Assembly (NCBI RefSeq): GCF_014898055.3
Contig: NW_023603184.1
Coordinates: 115,062,615-115,126,614 of the forward strand
Origin: Talpa occidentalis
Lineage: Eukaryota > Chordata > Mammalia > Eulipotyphla > Talpidae
Direction of reading: 5' to 3'
Length of the DNA: 64,000 nucleotides
Shown: piece after piece, positions 48,592 through 60,359 of the stretch
How positions within the stretch are numbered: the stretch's first letter is position 1
Layout of the letters: each line of letters begins with the position of its first letter
Notes under the pieces: model-generated
The model's input: the letters and a program-made list of their open reading frames with translations, nothing else
Told to the model about the DNA's origin: nothing
The model's database searches: none
Program-made: the position numbers and the translations under genes

Positions 48592-48844
48592 TTTTTGTTT
48601 TTGTTTTTTTTAAGATTTTATTTATTTATACAAGAGCTGGGGTACAGGCCCAAGGCACAGGAGGGTGAGAGAATTCACCAGAGACAGAGCAGAGAGCAGA
48701 AGAGGCAGAAGGACCAAAGTACACTGTTGAGCAGCGGACAAGGCAGGAGAGGTCTGCCCCGCCATGTGGGAATCTCCCTGGCCGGTTGGAAATCAAACCG
48801 GTGCTGCAGAGGTTCAACCCATTGTACCACCGGGGAGCCCCATA
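48592..48844 (-). mobile_element. tRNA-derived SINE, copy 13 (intermediate type)
   Basis: Antisense copy: AAGATTTTATTTATTTATAC at left, TTGTACCACCGGGGAGCCCC at right. TSD TTGATTTTGT at 48582-48591 and 48845-48854. It mixes type A and B diagnostic bases (GGTGAATTCTCTCACC with GGCCTGTACCCC). Confidence 0.92.
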
Positions 48845-48854
48845 TTGATTTTGT

Positions 48855-50100
48855 ACAAACTTTTAATGAAAAGTCTAGGTTAATTGAGCTGCATATTATT
48901 TAGACTAGGGCTAGAACAATGTTGTCAGTGGGCTAGAACAATGTTCCTCTTTGGATGTTCTCCTTATCATAGACTAGCACCTAGTATAGAGATTGCAGAA
49001 TATGTTGTAATGTTATAATAATGTGTCTTAAGTAACTTCAGGTTTTTGTACCATGACTATAATGGAGCCTTTAACAGAAGCCTCATAAATTAAACATAAC
49101 CCCTTGGTTAAAATTAAGTCCCTGTCAGTAACTGATTTTTCTCAAGTTGCTTTATCTAAACTACTACTCTGAAAATTATGCTTTCCTTTGTTAGTTGGAC
49201 TTCTTGATAGCCATGAAAATAACAAAATTGTAACAAAATCAAGCTTCTACAACACCACAAAATCCTAAATGAAATGGTAAAAACCCAGGATACATTAGGA
49301 TCCTAGGTAGATACTTATCACTGAGATGAAAGAAAAAGGAAACAGGGATTTGATAGTAGAATACCATGGAGGGGAGAATGTGAGAATAGGTAAAGTGATA
49401 ACTGTTTTGTTTTTCTAAAATCATGAGTAAACCACTGAACTTGTGTCATCTTAATTACATAATTAGACAAAACGACCTCTTACTGTTCTGATACTCTGAC
49501 CACAAAGAGGTCAGGGTGTTGCCTTACAGGCCACACTTCCAGCCCATCCCCCCAAATACCAAGAAATTACCGCAAACACTAAATTTGTGGTGCAAACGTT
49601 ATCCTAATTTCCCATCTTCAGGCATAAGATACCTCTGACTTAGAAACTTCTTGGGAGATCAGAGCACTTACTTCACAAACAAAATAATCAGCCATGAAAG
49701 TGCACCAGTTCCTCCCATTGTTCTATCAAGTTTTGATAATTCTCTTTACTCAATGGTTGCCTCCTTTACCGGAAGGATGAATGTATTTGCTCTGAAAACA
49801 AGCACTTTAAATGCAAATATTGATATTATATTCTAAGATAGGAAGGTAAACTTAAAATTCTTGTTCCCTCAGAAATGTCTGTCCACAGATGTGAAATTTA
49901 AGTCCACTAACCCAGGTGAGCAGTGGTTCATGCCAGAAAGCATTAGCCAAGGAGTCATAAGGCCCCCAGTTCAGAGGCTTTGCCTCTGAATACCTTTGTG
50001 CTTGCATTAAGTTATTTAAGGCCTTAATTTTTTTTTTATCTCTAAAATAGAGGGCTGGTGTCATAATATGATCCTCTAGGACCTTTCCTTGACTCAAATT
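48855..50100. other. intergenic DNA with a MIR relic
   Basis: Antisense MIR at about 49970-50060 (TGCATTAAGTTATTTAAGGC, ATCTCTAAAATAGAGGGCTG). No other element or gene supported. Confidence 0.45.
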
Positions 50101-51099
50101 ATGATCCTTCTAAGTGGCCAGAATTTTATTGGCCCTATCAAAAAGATAATGTGTGACTTTGCTATTCAATTACAGCCGCCCTTGGTGCTGGAAAGAGGAG
50201 ACATGCAGTTTAAAAGATTTCATTTCTGTATGAAAGAAGATCCTGTACCTACTTCTCCTCAAGATGTCAATGGCCTGAACCTCTTTAAAACTTTAGCCAA
50301 GAGAACATTAAGGATCAGAACTCCTCATCAGCAACTTCTCCAGAAGCCATGAGCAAAAATAAAAAAAATGGAATGTGAGGACAGAGCATACGACACACAA
50401 CAGGTTCTCAAATCTGCTGAATGGAGAGCACAGAGGAAAGAAAATAAGGTAAGTTTGTTAATGATTCTTATTTAAATTCAAAGTCAAAGTGAAAATGAAG
50501 AAAGAACCAAAATTTGTCCTACCTAATCAAATCTTTTTCCCAGGCTCCAAGTACCCCCTGGAATCACTGAGGGGTTATATATTTCACAACTTGAGCAGCA
50601 CAGCCCATGAATTTGAGGCAGTGGAGTAGAAAAGAAAGTAGAATATAGGCGTTCTGGTTTAGAGAACAGGGCCTAACTAGGTATTTGATTTTGCTCTCCA
50701 CTCCCCACATCTGTCAAGCCAGGAAGAAAAACTGACTTGTTTCCTGTTCCACAGATACTTAAATACACATTAGTTCTCACTCCCACAACTCATGGTTTTG
50801 ATTTATTCACTCTGCTCGGCTTGGGACCTTACTCTAGCAATCATCACCTCCAGCTCTTCTATCCTTAATTAGCTCTGGGACTCACTCCCTTAGCCATTGC
50901 AATCCCCAAGGCCAACAAGTCTGTTTCCTCACCACCATCCCAGCGCCTCCTGGGAACACAGAGCCCCAGTCTAGAGCATCCTCAGTCTGAGACTAGGTCA
51001 GAACTGAGGTCTCTGCCCCATCTTGCTGACTATGCAGTGGTCAAGTGGCCCCTTATCCTCACCCCCTGGTAGACTCCCTAATATTCATTCCTCCTCTCT

Positions 51100-51715
51100 C
51101 TCTTGCCATAGCCTCAGCTGGTCTGCAATCCTGGCCTGGACCAACACTACTTGGGTGAATGCTTGGCCCCTTCCCCTGCAACAGAACCATTGTTCTAGTG
51201 GTATAGAAGGGGAAGTGGATGTCCTGACTGGCACAGGGCTCAGGTCACAGGCACTGCATGATGGAGACCTCCTCTGTTGGGGCTGTACCCAAAGCTTTAT
51301 GCTCCCCACAAGCCTCTGTGTCACCATCTAAGTTGTAGCCCTGCCAGGTCCGCTGGTATAATAGTTGTAAAGAATATAAGAAATCAGTCCAGGGTCCCAC
51401 CCAGGACTCCTGCAATTGCCTTCTTCATCCTGGCCCTGATCCTGATCCCCATCTGGCAGAGAGCTCACATCATCATCCAGAACTTTTGACTAACACCTGG
51501 TACCTTCCTTTACCTGGGCTGGGCTGCCTCAGCCTCCTGCCTTTGCTGAATGACAAAGAGGAGACTGGCATGTTGTAAATGTCTCAGCCATTGCATGGCC
51601 TTTATACTGCCTCTTCCTGGTCTGATCCTTCCTTGGCAACTTCTACATATCCCACCTAAGAAGGGCCTTTGAAGAGAATGCAAAGTGGAAGGACCTTGAA
51701 GTGGAGTCATGAAAG
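51100..51715 (+). pseudogene. possible decayed claudin-like sequence
   Basis: In one frame ALILIPIWQRAHIIIQNF is followed, after a stop and a short gap, by FLYLGWAASASC. Claudins have a similar third transmembrane stretch, an II-x-x-F element and an LYLGW element entering the fourth membrane segment; about 30 bp would be missing between them. The frame has several stops, no start and no intron-exon structure. Family similarity is an inference from two short motifs and may be chance. Confidence 0.22.
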
Positions 51716-53703
51716 AGACTGCAGCTTGTCAGTTTTGCGGATTTATTTTTTGTTTCTGATTTCTTGGCTGTTTTGTTTTTTTTTTTTATAAGGGGGTTTA
51801 ATTCTCTGAATTACTGAGCCAAGAAAATCACTTGGTCTCCCACTCTGGGCTCTGCTGTGGGCATTACTTTCGGATGATAGCATCAAAGCGATGATGCTTT
51901 GAAGCTAATGGATCTTCCTGCATCCCTTCTCCAAGCCCTGGACATAGTCTCACCTGGGGCCGAACTTGGATTCGTGGACCTTTGTGAAGGAGTGCTTTCT
52001 GTCCTGCTTTTTCCTGATAAGAGAGTCTGAGAGGACCTGCTGCTGAGATAAGAAGCCCCCTGGACCTGAAAGGATCCACCTTCCCCTCAGGCTTCTAGAA
52101 CACCCCACCCAGGAGTGTAACTCCTAGGACAGCAGCTGATAAGTTGCCACAGAGCCCTCACCTCCAAGTGTTCTGACCGCTGACTCCTGTGTCTCTTTCA
52201 ACCTGTCACCACATGTCCTGTGGGAGTAGGACACTTGTCCTCCCCAAGTCCCAGCTGTGCTGAGTCCTCCTGCTCTCACTTCCTGCTCTCACCTCCTGCC
52301 TATGCCCACCACTACTGTTTTGGTTTTTCTTCTAAACGAAATGTTTTTATTTTTGTTCAAGGATTTTAGGGGAGGTATCTACATTCAGGCCATATCTTAA
52401 CCGTCAATCCCGTTGGCTATGAACTCAGGGTGATTTTATAATTGTCAAAACCATTGAGTTTTTAATATTCATCCTTATTAATTTAATCCTGAATGTGAAC
52501 ATGAGGCATTCTGGATCAGAGACAGATTTCATGTTAATAATAAGACAGTAATAAAGAGTAGGATGTTCGCCCGCCCCTGCCAGGGTATCACAATGAGAGC
52601 CAGGTCAAATCTTACACAAGTAGCTAGACACTCCATAAACGAATGATGATACAAAAGGATTTTTCTCTGCTTATAGAGAAGGGGCAAGGGTCCACCACCC
52701 CCCCTGGAAACAGTCTCCTTAAAAATACGAGTCTGAGTTCTTGCTCGTTATGTGAATAAAATGCCCCCAGGGGCCAGAGAGCAATATGTGTCAGTTTTTA
52801 TGACCTAGAGATAGGTCATAAAGTCTGGGTTTTATACTTAAGGAGATTATCCTATCCATGGGTGTCCTTACTCCCTTGGACTTAACCTAGTGACCTAGTC
52901 TGTGTTGTAACCATTTGGTTCTCTCAGGAATATAAAGAAAAATTTTATTAGTTCAAATCAGATCAATTATCCAGACAAGTAGATGCAGATCTAATTCTCA
53001 CAATAAGTGAAGAATTTTGAGAGGTTAGGACTTCTTACAAGAGCTCAAGAAAATCTAGGGAAGCTTTATTTCTCTCAAAGACCCACAACATTCTTATCAT
53101 TCCAACAAGTGTCTGGAAATTTCCCTTGTCCAAAATTCAATTTCAGTCAACAAATTTTTGAGTTTATACTTCGTGAAAAAGTAAGTAAGATGCAGTCCCC
53201 TGTCCTTAAGTCACAACAGTGCATGTGGTCTATTTTTACAGGTTGGTAGGACCTAAAATTTACCATTAAATAACAAGACAGGACAAGATTCTAACCAGAC
53301 GGTCTGCCCTGGAACAACCTTGCTGCCACTGTATATATCTGTCCTGGACATATGCAATTAATAGGAACTTATGTGTCCTTACCCCTCCACTGTTTACCAA
53401 ATGCAATGCCCACAGAACTCCCTGGTGATCTCCATAACTATAAAGTAGTTCTGAAGAGTGTTTAGTAGAACCCGAAAGAAATTAATTTTCCCAATAAACA
53501 CATAATGAATAAGCAGTAGAACTCAAATTCTAATTCAGTTCTTTGAAAATCAAGATTCCTTTTCACCCAATGAGTAGTATATAAGCATTCATTAGTGTTA
53601 ATAATTTTTATCATGTTGATTTTTATAGTAGTTACTGTATGCTGTACTTCTCATTCAACTTCTAATGAGAGGACAGTTTAAAATTTCTTGAACCTGGTCA
53701 GTT
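51716..53703. other. intergenic DNA, nothing recognised
   Basis: A poly-T tract at about 51774-51788 and an 11-bp-stem hairpin (52797-52822). Possibly old LTR material at 52330-52950. No gene supported. Confidence 0.4.
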
Positions 53704-54620
53704 AAGAAATTGAATAGATAGGATCAACATGGCGGCGAGTAGACGCTGCGAGTAAGATCTCCCATTTAAAAAAAGTTAATAGGGAGGAAAAACAGCAGGT
53801 CCCAGTGAGAACTGGGACACGGAAGATAAACGGGGGACTCCAGCAAACTACCCGAAGAAGAAAGTTGCCATAAAAGAGGACTAGAAGGGAGGAAAGCTCA
53901 GAACCCTGCTCCCCTCCCCCACCCACAGAGTCGGCACTCTCCGACCAACAGAAAGGAGGAAAAAAAAAAAAAACTAAAACAACCAACAAGAACAAACTAC
54001 GCAACAAGCAGGACTGTGAGTGGAAAGGAACTATTTCAGCCACCACACCCCGTGAACTGGAACTGTGGAGAACCCTGCATGATTCGCCGCAGAGGTGAGG
54101 GAACGACTCCAGGCGCCATTAGAGAAAAACAAAGACTCCCGGAGACCTACACACAGCCCCGGGCCAGCTGTTAAGCTTGTGTGGAAAAGCAGCACGCTTG
54201 AAAAGCAAATGTGGATCACGGCTGCCCAGGTCCCCACACCTGCAACCTAGGCTTACGGGGAGACACACAGGGGGGCCCTCACTGAGGTGAATGTCCCTCA
54301 CTGAGTAATCAGAAACCAGGCACCCGGACACGGGAGCGGGGTGCAAAAGGCGCCATTTCTGCAGACACTGAACTGGACTACAGCCCGTGTCCTGGACCTG
54401 AGGGCTTTGGAACTGAGGACCCAGGGCATGAAATTCGGGCGTGGGTTCCCCACAACGGTGGGGCACAAGGCAGACACAGCACCCCAAAGCTGTTGAGGCT
54501 TTCCCCACCACTCCCACTCTGTTCCCCGTCCCACAGGGTGAAAAAAACAGCTCCCCAAGGACACTAGGAGATATCTCTGGCGCCACCTAGTGACCAGAAA
54601 AAAAATCACCAACACCCCAT

Positions 54621-55070
54621 AAAATAGGAACCTTTCTTCAGTAAAGACTGCTTGAAACTGTCAGAAGGCTCCCGGAGGAGCCAGTGGTGAGCTGGGAAGT
54701 TCGCCCATGCCAGGACCCTTCTGACCAGCAGTCTGAGCCCAGAGGGGGAGTGGGCACCCACAGCCAGGGCAGACAGGGCACGTGGAAGAGTGTGCCTGTC
54801 TCCGAATCACCATTTTAGAATAGGGACCTTTCTTCGGTAAAGACTGCTTGAGAGAGGTGAGCTGGGAAGTTCACCCACGCCAGGCCCCTTCTGGCCTGCA
54901 GTCCGAGCCCAGAGAGGGAGCGGGAACCTACCGCCAAGGCAGACTGGGCGCGCAGGGAAGCATGTCCCGCATCAGCATTTTAGAACAGGGACCTTTCTTC
55001 AGTAAAGACTGCTTGAAACTGACAGATGGCTTCCGGAGGAGCCAGAGGGGAGCAGAGAAGTTCACCCAAG
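54621..55070 (+). repeat. monomer-like tandem units in the L1 5' UTR
   Basis: Three units begin at about 54624, 54820 and 54986 with AACCTTTCTTCAGTAAAGAC-like starts and share GAGCTGGGAAGTTC, CCCACGCCAGG and CAGTCYGAGCCCAGAG. Spacings are about 196 and 166 bp; the third unit runs into the ORF1 start. Confidence 0.88.
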
Positions 55071-56093
55071 ATGCCGGCCAGTCCCAGCAACACAGTGTCC
55101 CAATGCATACGGCAAATTAGAAAACAGACAGTAGGGAGTAGAAGAACCACATGCAACCTAACAACTCCTCAGGAAAAAAGCACACCACAAAAAGAAAACC
55201 ACCCCCCAGATTGCAACGACAGTAACTTGGAAGAACTTCTGAGCCTTCTGGAAAGAGAATTTAAAATTGCTATGATTAAAAAACTGACAGAAGTCATAAA
55301 GGAAAACAATGATAAGGGAAAAATAATCAACGATCAGAAGAATGAAATTGAGTCCCTAAAAAGGGAAGTAAAAGAAATACAGGAGATCAAAGAATTAATG
55401 GAGGTGCTAAAGAACTCTGGGAAAAGCAATAAAAGCAGAATAGATGAAATGGAAGAACAAATAAGTACTCTTGACACAGAAATAAAAAGAACCAAAATAG
55501 AAAAGGAAAGAGAAGTACGAAGGAAAAAGAACGAAGAAAGACTTCGGGAACTATCTGACTCCATGAGGAAAGGAAATATAAGAGTTATAGGAATACCAGA
55601 AGGAGAGGAGAGAGATGTAGGAACAGAGAAAATATTCAAGGAGATAACTGAAGAGAACTTCCCAAACATGAAGAAAGAGCTGAAAATTGATATACAAGAA
55701 GCAAGAAGAACACCAAACTTCCACGATGAAAGAAAAAATACAGCAAGACACATAATAGTAAAGCTCCCAAGAATCCAGGACAAGGAAAAAATAATGAAGC
55801 TGACAAGAGGGAAGAAACAGATAACATTCAAAGGAAAACCTATCAGGCTGACATCAGACTTCTCTGAAGAAACACTACGGGCAAGGAGAGAGTGGAGGGA
55901 CAAAGTCAACAGACTACAAGAAAACAGATGCCAACCAAGAATACTCTATCCCGCAAAGCTCTCCTTCCTCTATGAAGAAAGACTAAGGACCTTCCCAGAC
56001 AAACAGAAACTCTGGAATTTCATTAAGACTAAACCCCCACTCCAAAAAATACTACAAGGAGTCCTAAAGCCAGAACCTCAGAGGGATGAATAA
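55071..56093 (+). CDS. L1 ORF1p-type RNA-binding protein, intact frame
   Basis: 340 residues from MPASPSNTVSQC to LKPEPQRDE, then TAA. The order fits ORF1p: a variable N-terminus, a long coiled coil (about 50-160, rich in E/K/L), an RRM-like domain (about 168-265, GNIRVIGIPEGEER...) and a C-terminal domain (about 266-325, RRTPNFHDERKNTARH before it; QPRILYPAKLSF and FPDKQKLWNF within). Known role: forms trimers, binds L1 RNA and acts as a nucleic-acid chaperone in the cytoplasmic L1 particle. An upstream in-frame ATG at 55026 would add 15 residues; I chose 55071 because the usual ORF1p start lies at this level and the extra part is 5' UTR monomer sequence. No frameshift seen. Confidence 0.9.
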   Translation: MPASPSNTVSQCIRQIRKQTVGSRRTTCNLTTPQEKSTPQKENHPPDCNDSNLEELLSLLEREFKIAMIKKLTEVIKENNDKGKIINDQKNEIESLKREVKEIQEIKELMEVLKNSGKSNKSRIDEMEEQISTLDTEIKRTKIEKEREVRRKKNEERLRELSDSMRKGNIRVIGIPEGEERDVGTEKIFKEITEENFPNMKKELKIDIQEARRTPNFHDERKNTARHIIVKLPRIQDKEKIMKLTRGKKQITFKGKPIRLTSDFSEETLRARREWRDKVNRLQENRCQPRILYPAKLSFLYEERLRTFPDKQKLWNFIKTKPPLQKILQGVLKPEPQRDE

Positions 56094-56164
56094 CAACGAA
56101 AGAAGGCAAAAAAAAAAAAAAAAGTTATAAAAGAATAAATAAAATCAAAGGAAAGACAAACACA

Positions 56165-59100
56165 ATGGCAATACAGATGCTAACATATCAATATTAACTC
56201 TAAATGTCAATGGACTAAACTCTTCAATAAAAAGACACAGAGTTGTAGGCTGGATTAAGAAACAAAACCCAACCTTTTGCTGTCTCCAGGAAACACATTC
56301 AGCTACAAAAGATAAAAAAAGACTCAAAGTTAAAGGATGGAAAACAATCCTACAAGCAAATGGACCAAAAAAGAAGGCAGGAACAGCTATACTCATATCA
56401 GATAAAACAGATTTCAAACTCAAAAAGATAAAAAAAGACCCCAAAGGTCACTACATTATGATCAAGGGGACAATACTTCAAGAAGAAATAACACTCATTA
56501 ACATATATTCACCAAACAAAGGAGCACCAAAATACATCTGACAACTATTGTCATCTCTGAAAACAGACATCAGAGAAAACACATACGTAGTGGGAGACTT
56601 CAACACACCACTATCAACAATGGATAGATCAATGAGACAAAAAATAAGTAAAGACACTAAAGCTCTAAATAAGGATCTAGAGCACTTGGGCTTAACAGAC
56701 ATCTATAGAACACTAAACCCAAAAAAAAAAAACAGTACACATTTTTCTCAAGCGCACACGGATCATTCTCCAGGATTGATCACATACTGGGACACAAGAC
56801 AAACATCAACAGATACACCAAGATTGAAATCATACCAACCATCTTTTCTGACCACAAAGGCATCAAACTAGAAATAAATCATAAAAAGAAGGCAAGGAAC
56901 TCTCCTACCTCATGGAGATTGAAAACCACACTACTGGAAGACCACTGGACTAATGAGGAGATCAAAGAAGAAATTAAAAAATTTTTTTAATTGAATGACA
57001 AGGAGGACACCAATTTCCTAAATGTATGAGATACAGCAAAAGCAGTAATAAGAGGAAAATATATAGCAATAGAGGCTCACATCAAGAAACAAGAAAGAAT
57101 TCAAAGAAACAACCTAATCTCAAAGCTCAAAGATCTAGAAAAAGAACAACAAAAAACCCACAAAACCAGTAGAAGAAAAGAAATAATAAAAACCAAAGCA
57201 GAAATAAATGAAATCGACACTAAAAAAACAATCCAAAAGATCAATGAAACCAAGAGCTGGTTCTTTGAAAAAATCAATAAAATAGACAAACCCCTAGCCA
57301 GGTTCACAAAGGAAAAAAGGGAGAAAGCACAAATAAACAGGATCACAAATGAAAGAGGAGAAATCACAATGGACACAGCAGAAATCAAAAGAATAATCAG
57401 TAACTACTATGAACAGTTATATGGAAACAAGTTCAACAATCTAGAGGAGATGGACAAATTCCTACAACTCTACAATCACCCAAAGCTAGATAAAGAAGAA
57501 ATAGAACACCTAAACAGACCAATTACAGGCAGCGAAATTGAAATGGTAATCAAAAACCTCCCCAAAAACAAAAACCCAGGACCTGATGGATTTACAAATG
57601 AATTCTACCAAACATTCAGAGACGAATTAGTGCCTATCCTTCACAAACTCTTCCAAAAAATTGGGACAATACCAAACACGTTCTATGAAGCCAACATTAC
57701 ACTAATACCAAAACCAAACAAGGACAACACAAAAAAGGAAAACTACAGGCCAATCTCCCTAATGAACACTGATGCAAAAATCCTCAATAAAATTTTAGCT
57801 AACAGAATCCAACAATGTATCCATAAGATAATTCACCATGACCAAGTAGGATTCATTCCAGGGACACAAGGATGGTTCAACATCCGAAAATCAATCAACG
57901 TTATCCAACACATCAACAAAAAGAAATATTAAAACCATATGATAATATCAATAGATGCTGAGAAAGCTTTCGACAAAGTGCAACATCCATTCATGATAAA
58001 AGCCCTTGAAATTCTTGGGATACAAGGAACATACCTCAACATCATAAAGACTATCTATGACAAGCCAACAGCCAGTATCATTCTCAGTGATGAAAAGCTG
58101 AAAGCATTTCCATTAAGATCTGGAACAAGACAAGGATGTCCACTCTCACCACTGCCTTTCAATATAATACTGGAAGTCCTAGCCAGAGCAATAAGACAAG
58201 AGAAAGACATACAAGGAATCCAAATAGGAAAAGAAGTCAAACTATAACTATTTGCAGATGATATGATAATATACATAGAGAACCCCAAAAACTCCACAGA
58301 AAAACTAATTCAACTCATCAATCAGTTCAGTAAAGTGGCAAGATACAAAATCAACATGCAAAAGTCAGTAGCCTTCCTATACACAAACAATAAATCTGAA
58401 GAAGAAGAACTCAAAAAAGCCATCCCTTTTATTATCGAAACAAAAAAAATCAAATACTTGGGAATAAATCTAACAAAAGAGGTAAAGGATCTATACAAAG
58501 AAAACTATAAAGCACTGTTAAAAGAAATAGAAGACACAAAGAAATGGAAAGACATTCCCTGCTCATGGATTGGAAGAATAAACATTATTAAAATGGCCAT
58601 CCTACCAAAAGCAATATACAGATTCCATGCTATTCCAATCAAAATTTCAATGTCATTCTTCAAAGAAATAGAACAATTATTGATGAAATTCATATGGAAT
58701 CACCAAAAACCCCGAATAGCCAAAGCTCTTCTGAAAAAAAAAAAAAAAAAGGGAATGGAGGCATCACACTCCCAGACTTCAAGCTATACTACAAAGCCAT
58801 AATCATCAAAACTGCATGGTATTGGAGCAAGAACAGACACACAGACCAATGGAATCAAATAGAAAATCCAGAAATAAACCCACAGATTTATGGTCAACTA
58901 ATCTTTGACAAAGGAGCAAAGACTATGCATTGGAGCAAAGACTATGCATTGGAGCAAAGAAAGTTTGTTCAATAAATGGTGCTGGGAAAACTGGGTTGCT
59001 ACATGCAAAGGAATGAAGCTTGACCACTACCTCACACCATACACAAAAATCAACTCAAAATGGATTAAAGAACTAGACATAAGACCTGAAACCATAAAAT

Positions 59101-60003
59101 ACATAGAAGGAAATATAGGCGAAACACTACGTGATATGCACATCAAAGACATCTTTACAGACACATCACCCAAAGCAGTGATAGTGAAGGCAAAGATAAA
59201 CAGCTGGGACTACATCAAATTAAAGAGCTTCTGCACAGCAAAAGAGACAATAACAAAAACAAAGAGAAACCCCACCGACTGGGAGAACATTTTTGCACAC
59301 AACACTAATGATAAAGGACTGATCACAAAAATCTGCGAAGAGCTGATGAGACTCAACAACAACAAAGAAAACAATCCTGTCAAAAAAAATGGGCAGAAGA
59401 GCTAAAAAGAAACTTCTCTGAAGAGGAAATGCAAATGGCCAACAGGCATATGAAAAAATGTTCAACATCACTTGTAATCAGGGAAATGCAAATCAAAACT
59501 ACCATGAGATTCCATCTTACACCAGTGAGAATGGTACATATTAAAAAACTAGCAACAACAAATGTTGGTGAGGATGTGGAGAAAAAGGAACTCTCCTGTA
59601 CTGTTGGTGGGAGTGCAAACTGGTCCAACCACTATGGAGAGCTGTGTGGAGATTTCTGGACCTACTAAACATAGAGCTTCCATATGATCCAGCAATTCCA
59701 CTCCTAGGTATTTACCCAAAGGACACAGAAACATCAATTCCAAAGAGCACCTGCACCCCTATGTTTATAGCAGCACTGTTTACAATAGCTAAGCTTTGGA
59801 AACAACCCAAATGCCCAAAAATAGATGACTGGATCAAGAAGATGTGGTACATATACACCATGGAATATTACTCAGCATTCAAAAAAGATAAACACATGCA
59901 ATTTGCAGCAACATGGATGGTGCTGGAAGGGATGATGCTCAGCGAAATAAGCCAGAAAGAAAAAGAAAAATACTGGATGGTCTCACTCATAGCAGGAATC
60001 TAG
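56165..60003 (+). pseudogene. broken L1 ORF2 (endonuclease-reverse transcriptase)
   Basis: Family order is clear: an endonuclease start (ILTLNVNGLN, CCLQETHS), the endonuclease motif VGDFNTPL (near 56590), the RT domain ([57 protein letters not shown] at 58251-58265) and the C-terminal region (ending near 60003). Breaks: TGA at 56538-56540, TAA at 57930-57932 and at 58245-58247, a long A tract at 58735-58750 that shifts frame, and a 19-bp tandem duplication at 58913-58950 that shifts it again; more shifts lie at 56700-57000. The catalytic FADD is present but its reading frame is cut on both sides, so no full protein can be made. Confidence 0.9.
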
Positions 60004-60180
60004 AAAACTTAAATAAGGGACCAGGAAAATGAATAACTGTAAGTGAAAATCAAAATCAACAAAAAACTCTGAACCAGAGACACTCTATGGAGGGTGGGCA
60101 GTGGGGAGGGGAGGGATTGGGGTCAAAATATGGGTGTTGCAATTGTATGGGGAATATAAAAATAAAATTTATTTTAAAAA

Positions 60181-60245
60181 ATATGAATGTAATAAAGAGA
60201 GTACCAGTGAAACAAAGTAAAAAAAAAAAAAGAAGAAGAAGAAAA
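60181..60245 (+). mobile_element. probable L1 3' transduction and second poly(A)
   Basis: After the normal L1 end (AATAAAATTTATTTTAAAAA) come 38 bp of non-L1-like sequence holding AATAAA (60191-60196), then an A tract from 60219 with AAGAAGAAG impurities up to the TSD. AATAAA sits about 23 bp before this second A tract, as expected for read-through to a downstream signal at the source locus. Confidence 0.7.
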
Positions 60246-60359
60246 AAGAAAATGAATAAGAAAATGCACTAAAGCCCCACTTGTTCCCATATGGAATACA
60301 CTGAATATTGGCAATGGCAGACAGTGGGCTAACAGTATGTGATGATCTAAGATAACATC

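Larger units (their letters stand above)
53717..60245 (+). mobile_element. near full-length L1 retrotransposon
   Basis: About 6.5 kb: 5' UTR starting near GGATCAACATGGCGGCGAG, ORF1 (55071-56093), a broken ORF2 (about 56165-60003), a 3' UTR with AATAAA (60161-60166), then an extra tail. The imperfect TSD AAGAAATTGAATA / AAGAAAATGAATA (53704-53716, 60246-60258) has one mismatch in 13. ORF1 is open but ORF2 has stops and frameshifts, so this copy cannot move on its own. It is clearly younger than the L1M pieces elsewhere in the window. The right TSD is A-rich, so it is supported but not certain. Confidence 0.93.

Noticed and set aside
50089..50352. 87-codon plus-strand frame (LVLERGDMQFKRFHFCMKED)
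   Set aside because: Considered as a retrocopy fragment; I could not match it to any family, and its first part overlaps or borders a MIR relic.
53702..54615. Minus-strand open frames of 105-155 codons in the L1 5' UTR
   Set aside because: Several frames overlap in a GC-rich non-coding region, none has a domain. Primate L1 has an antisense ORF0, but nothing here resembles it.
55334..55909. 191-codon minus-strand frame
   Set aside because: A mirror of ORF1; A-rich sense coding sequence gives Ser/Phe/Leu-rich antisense frames.
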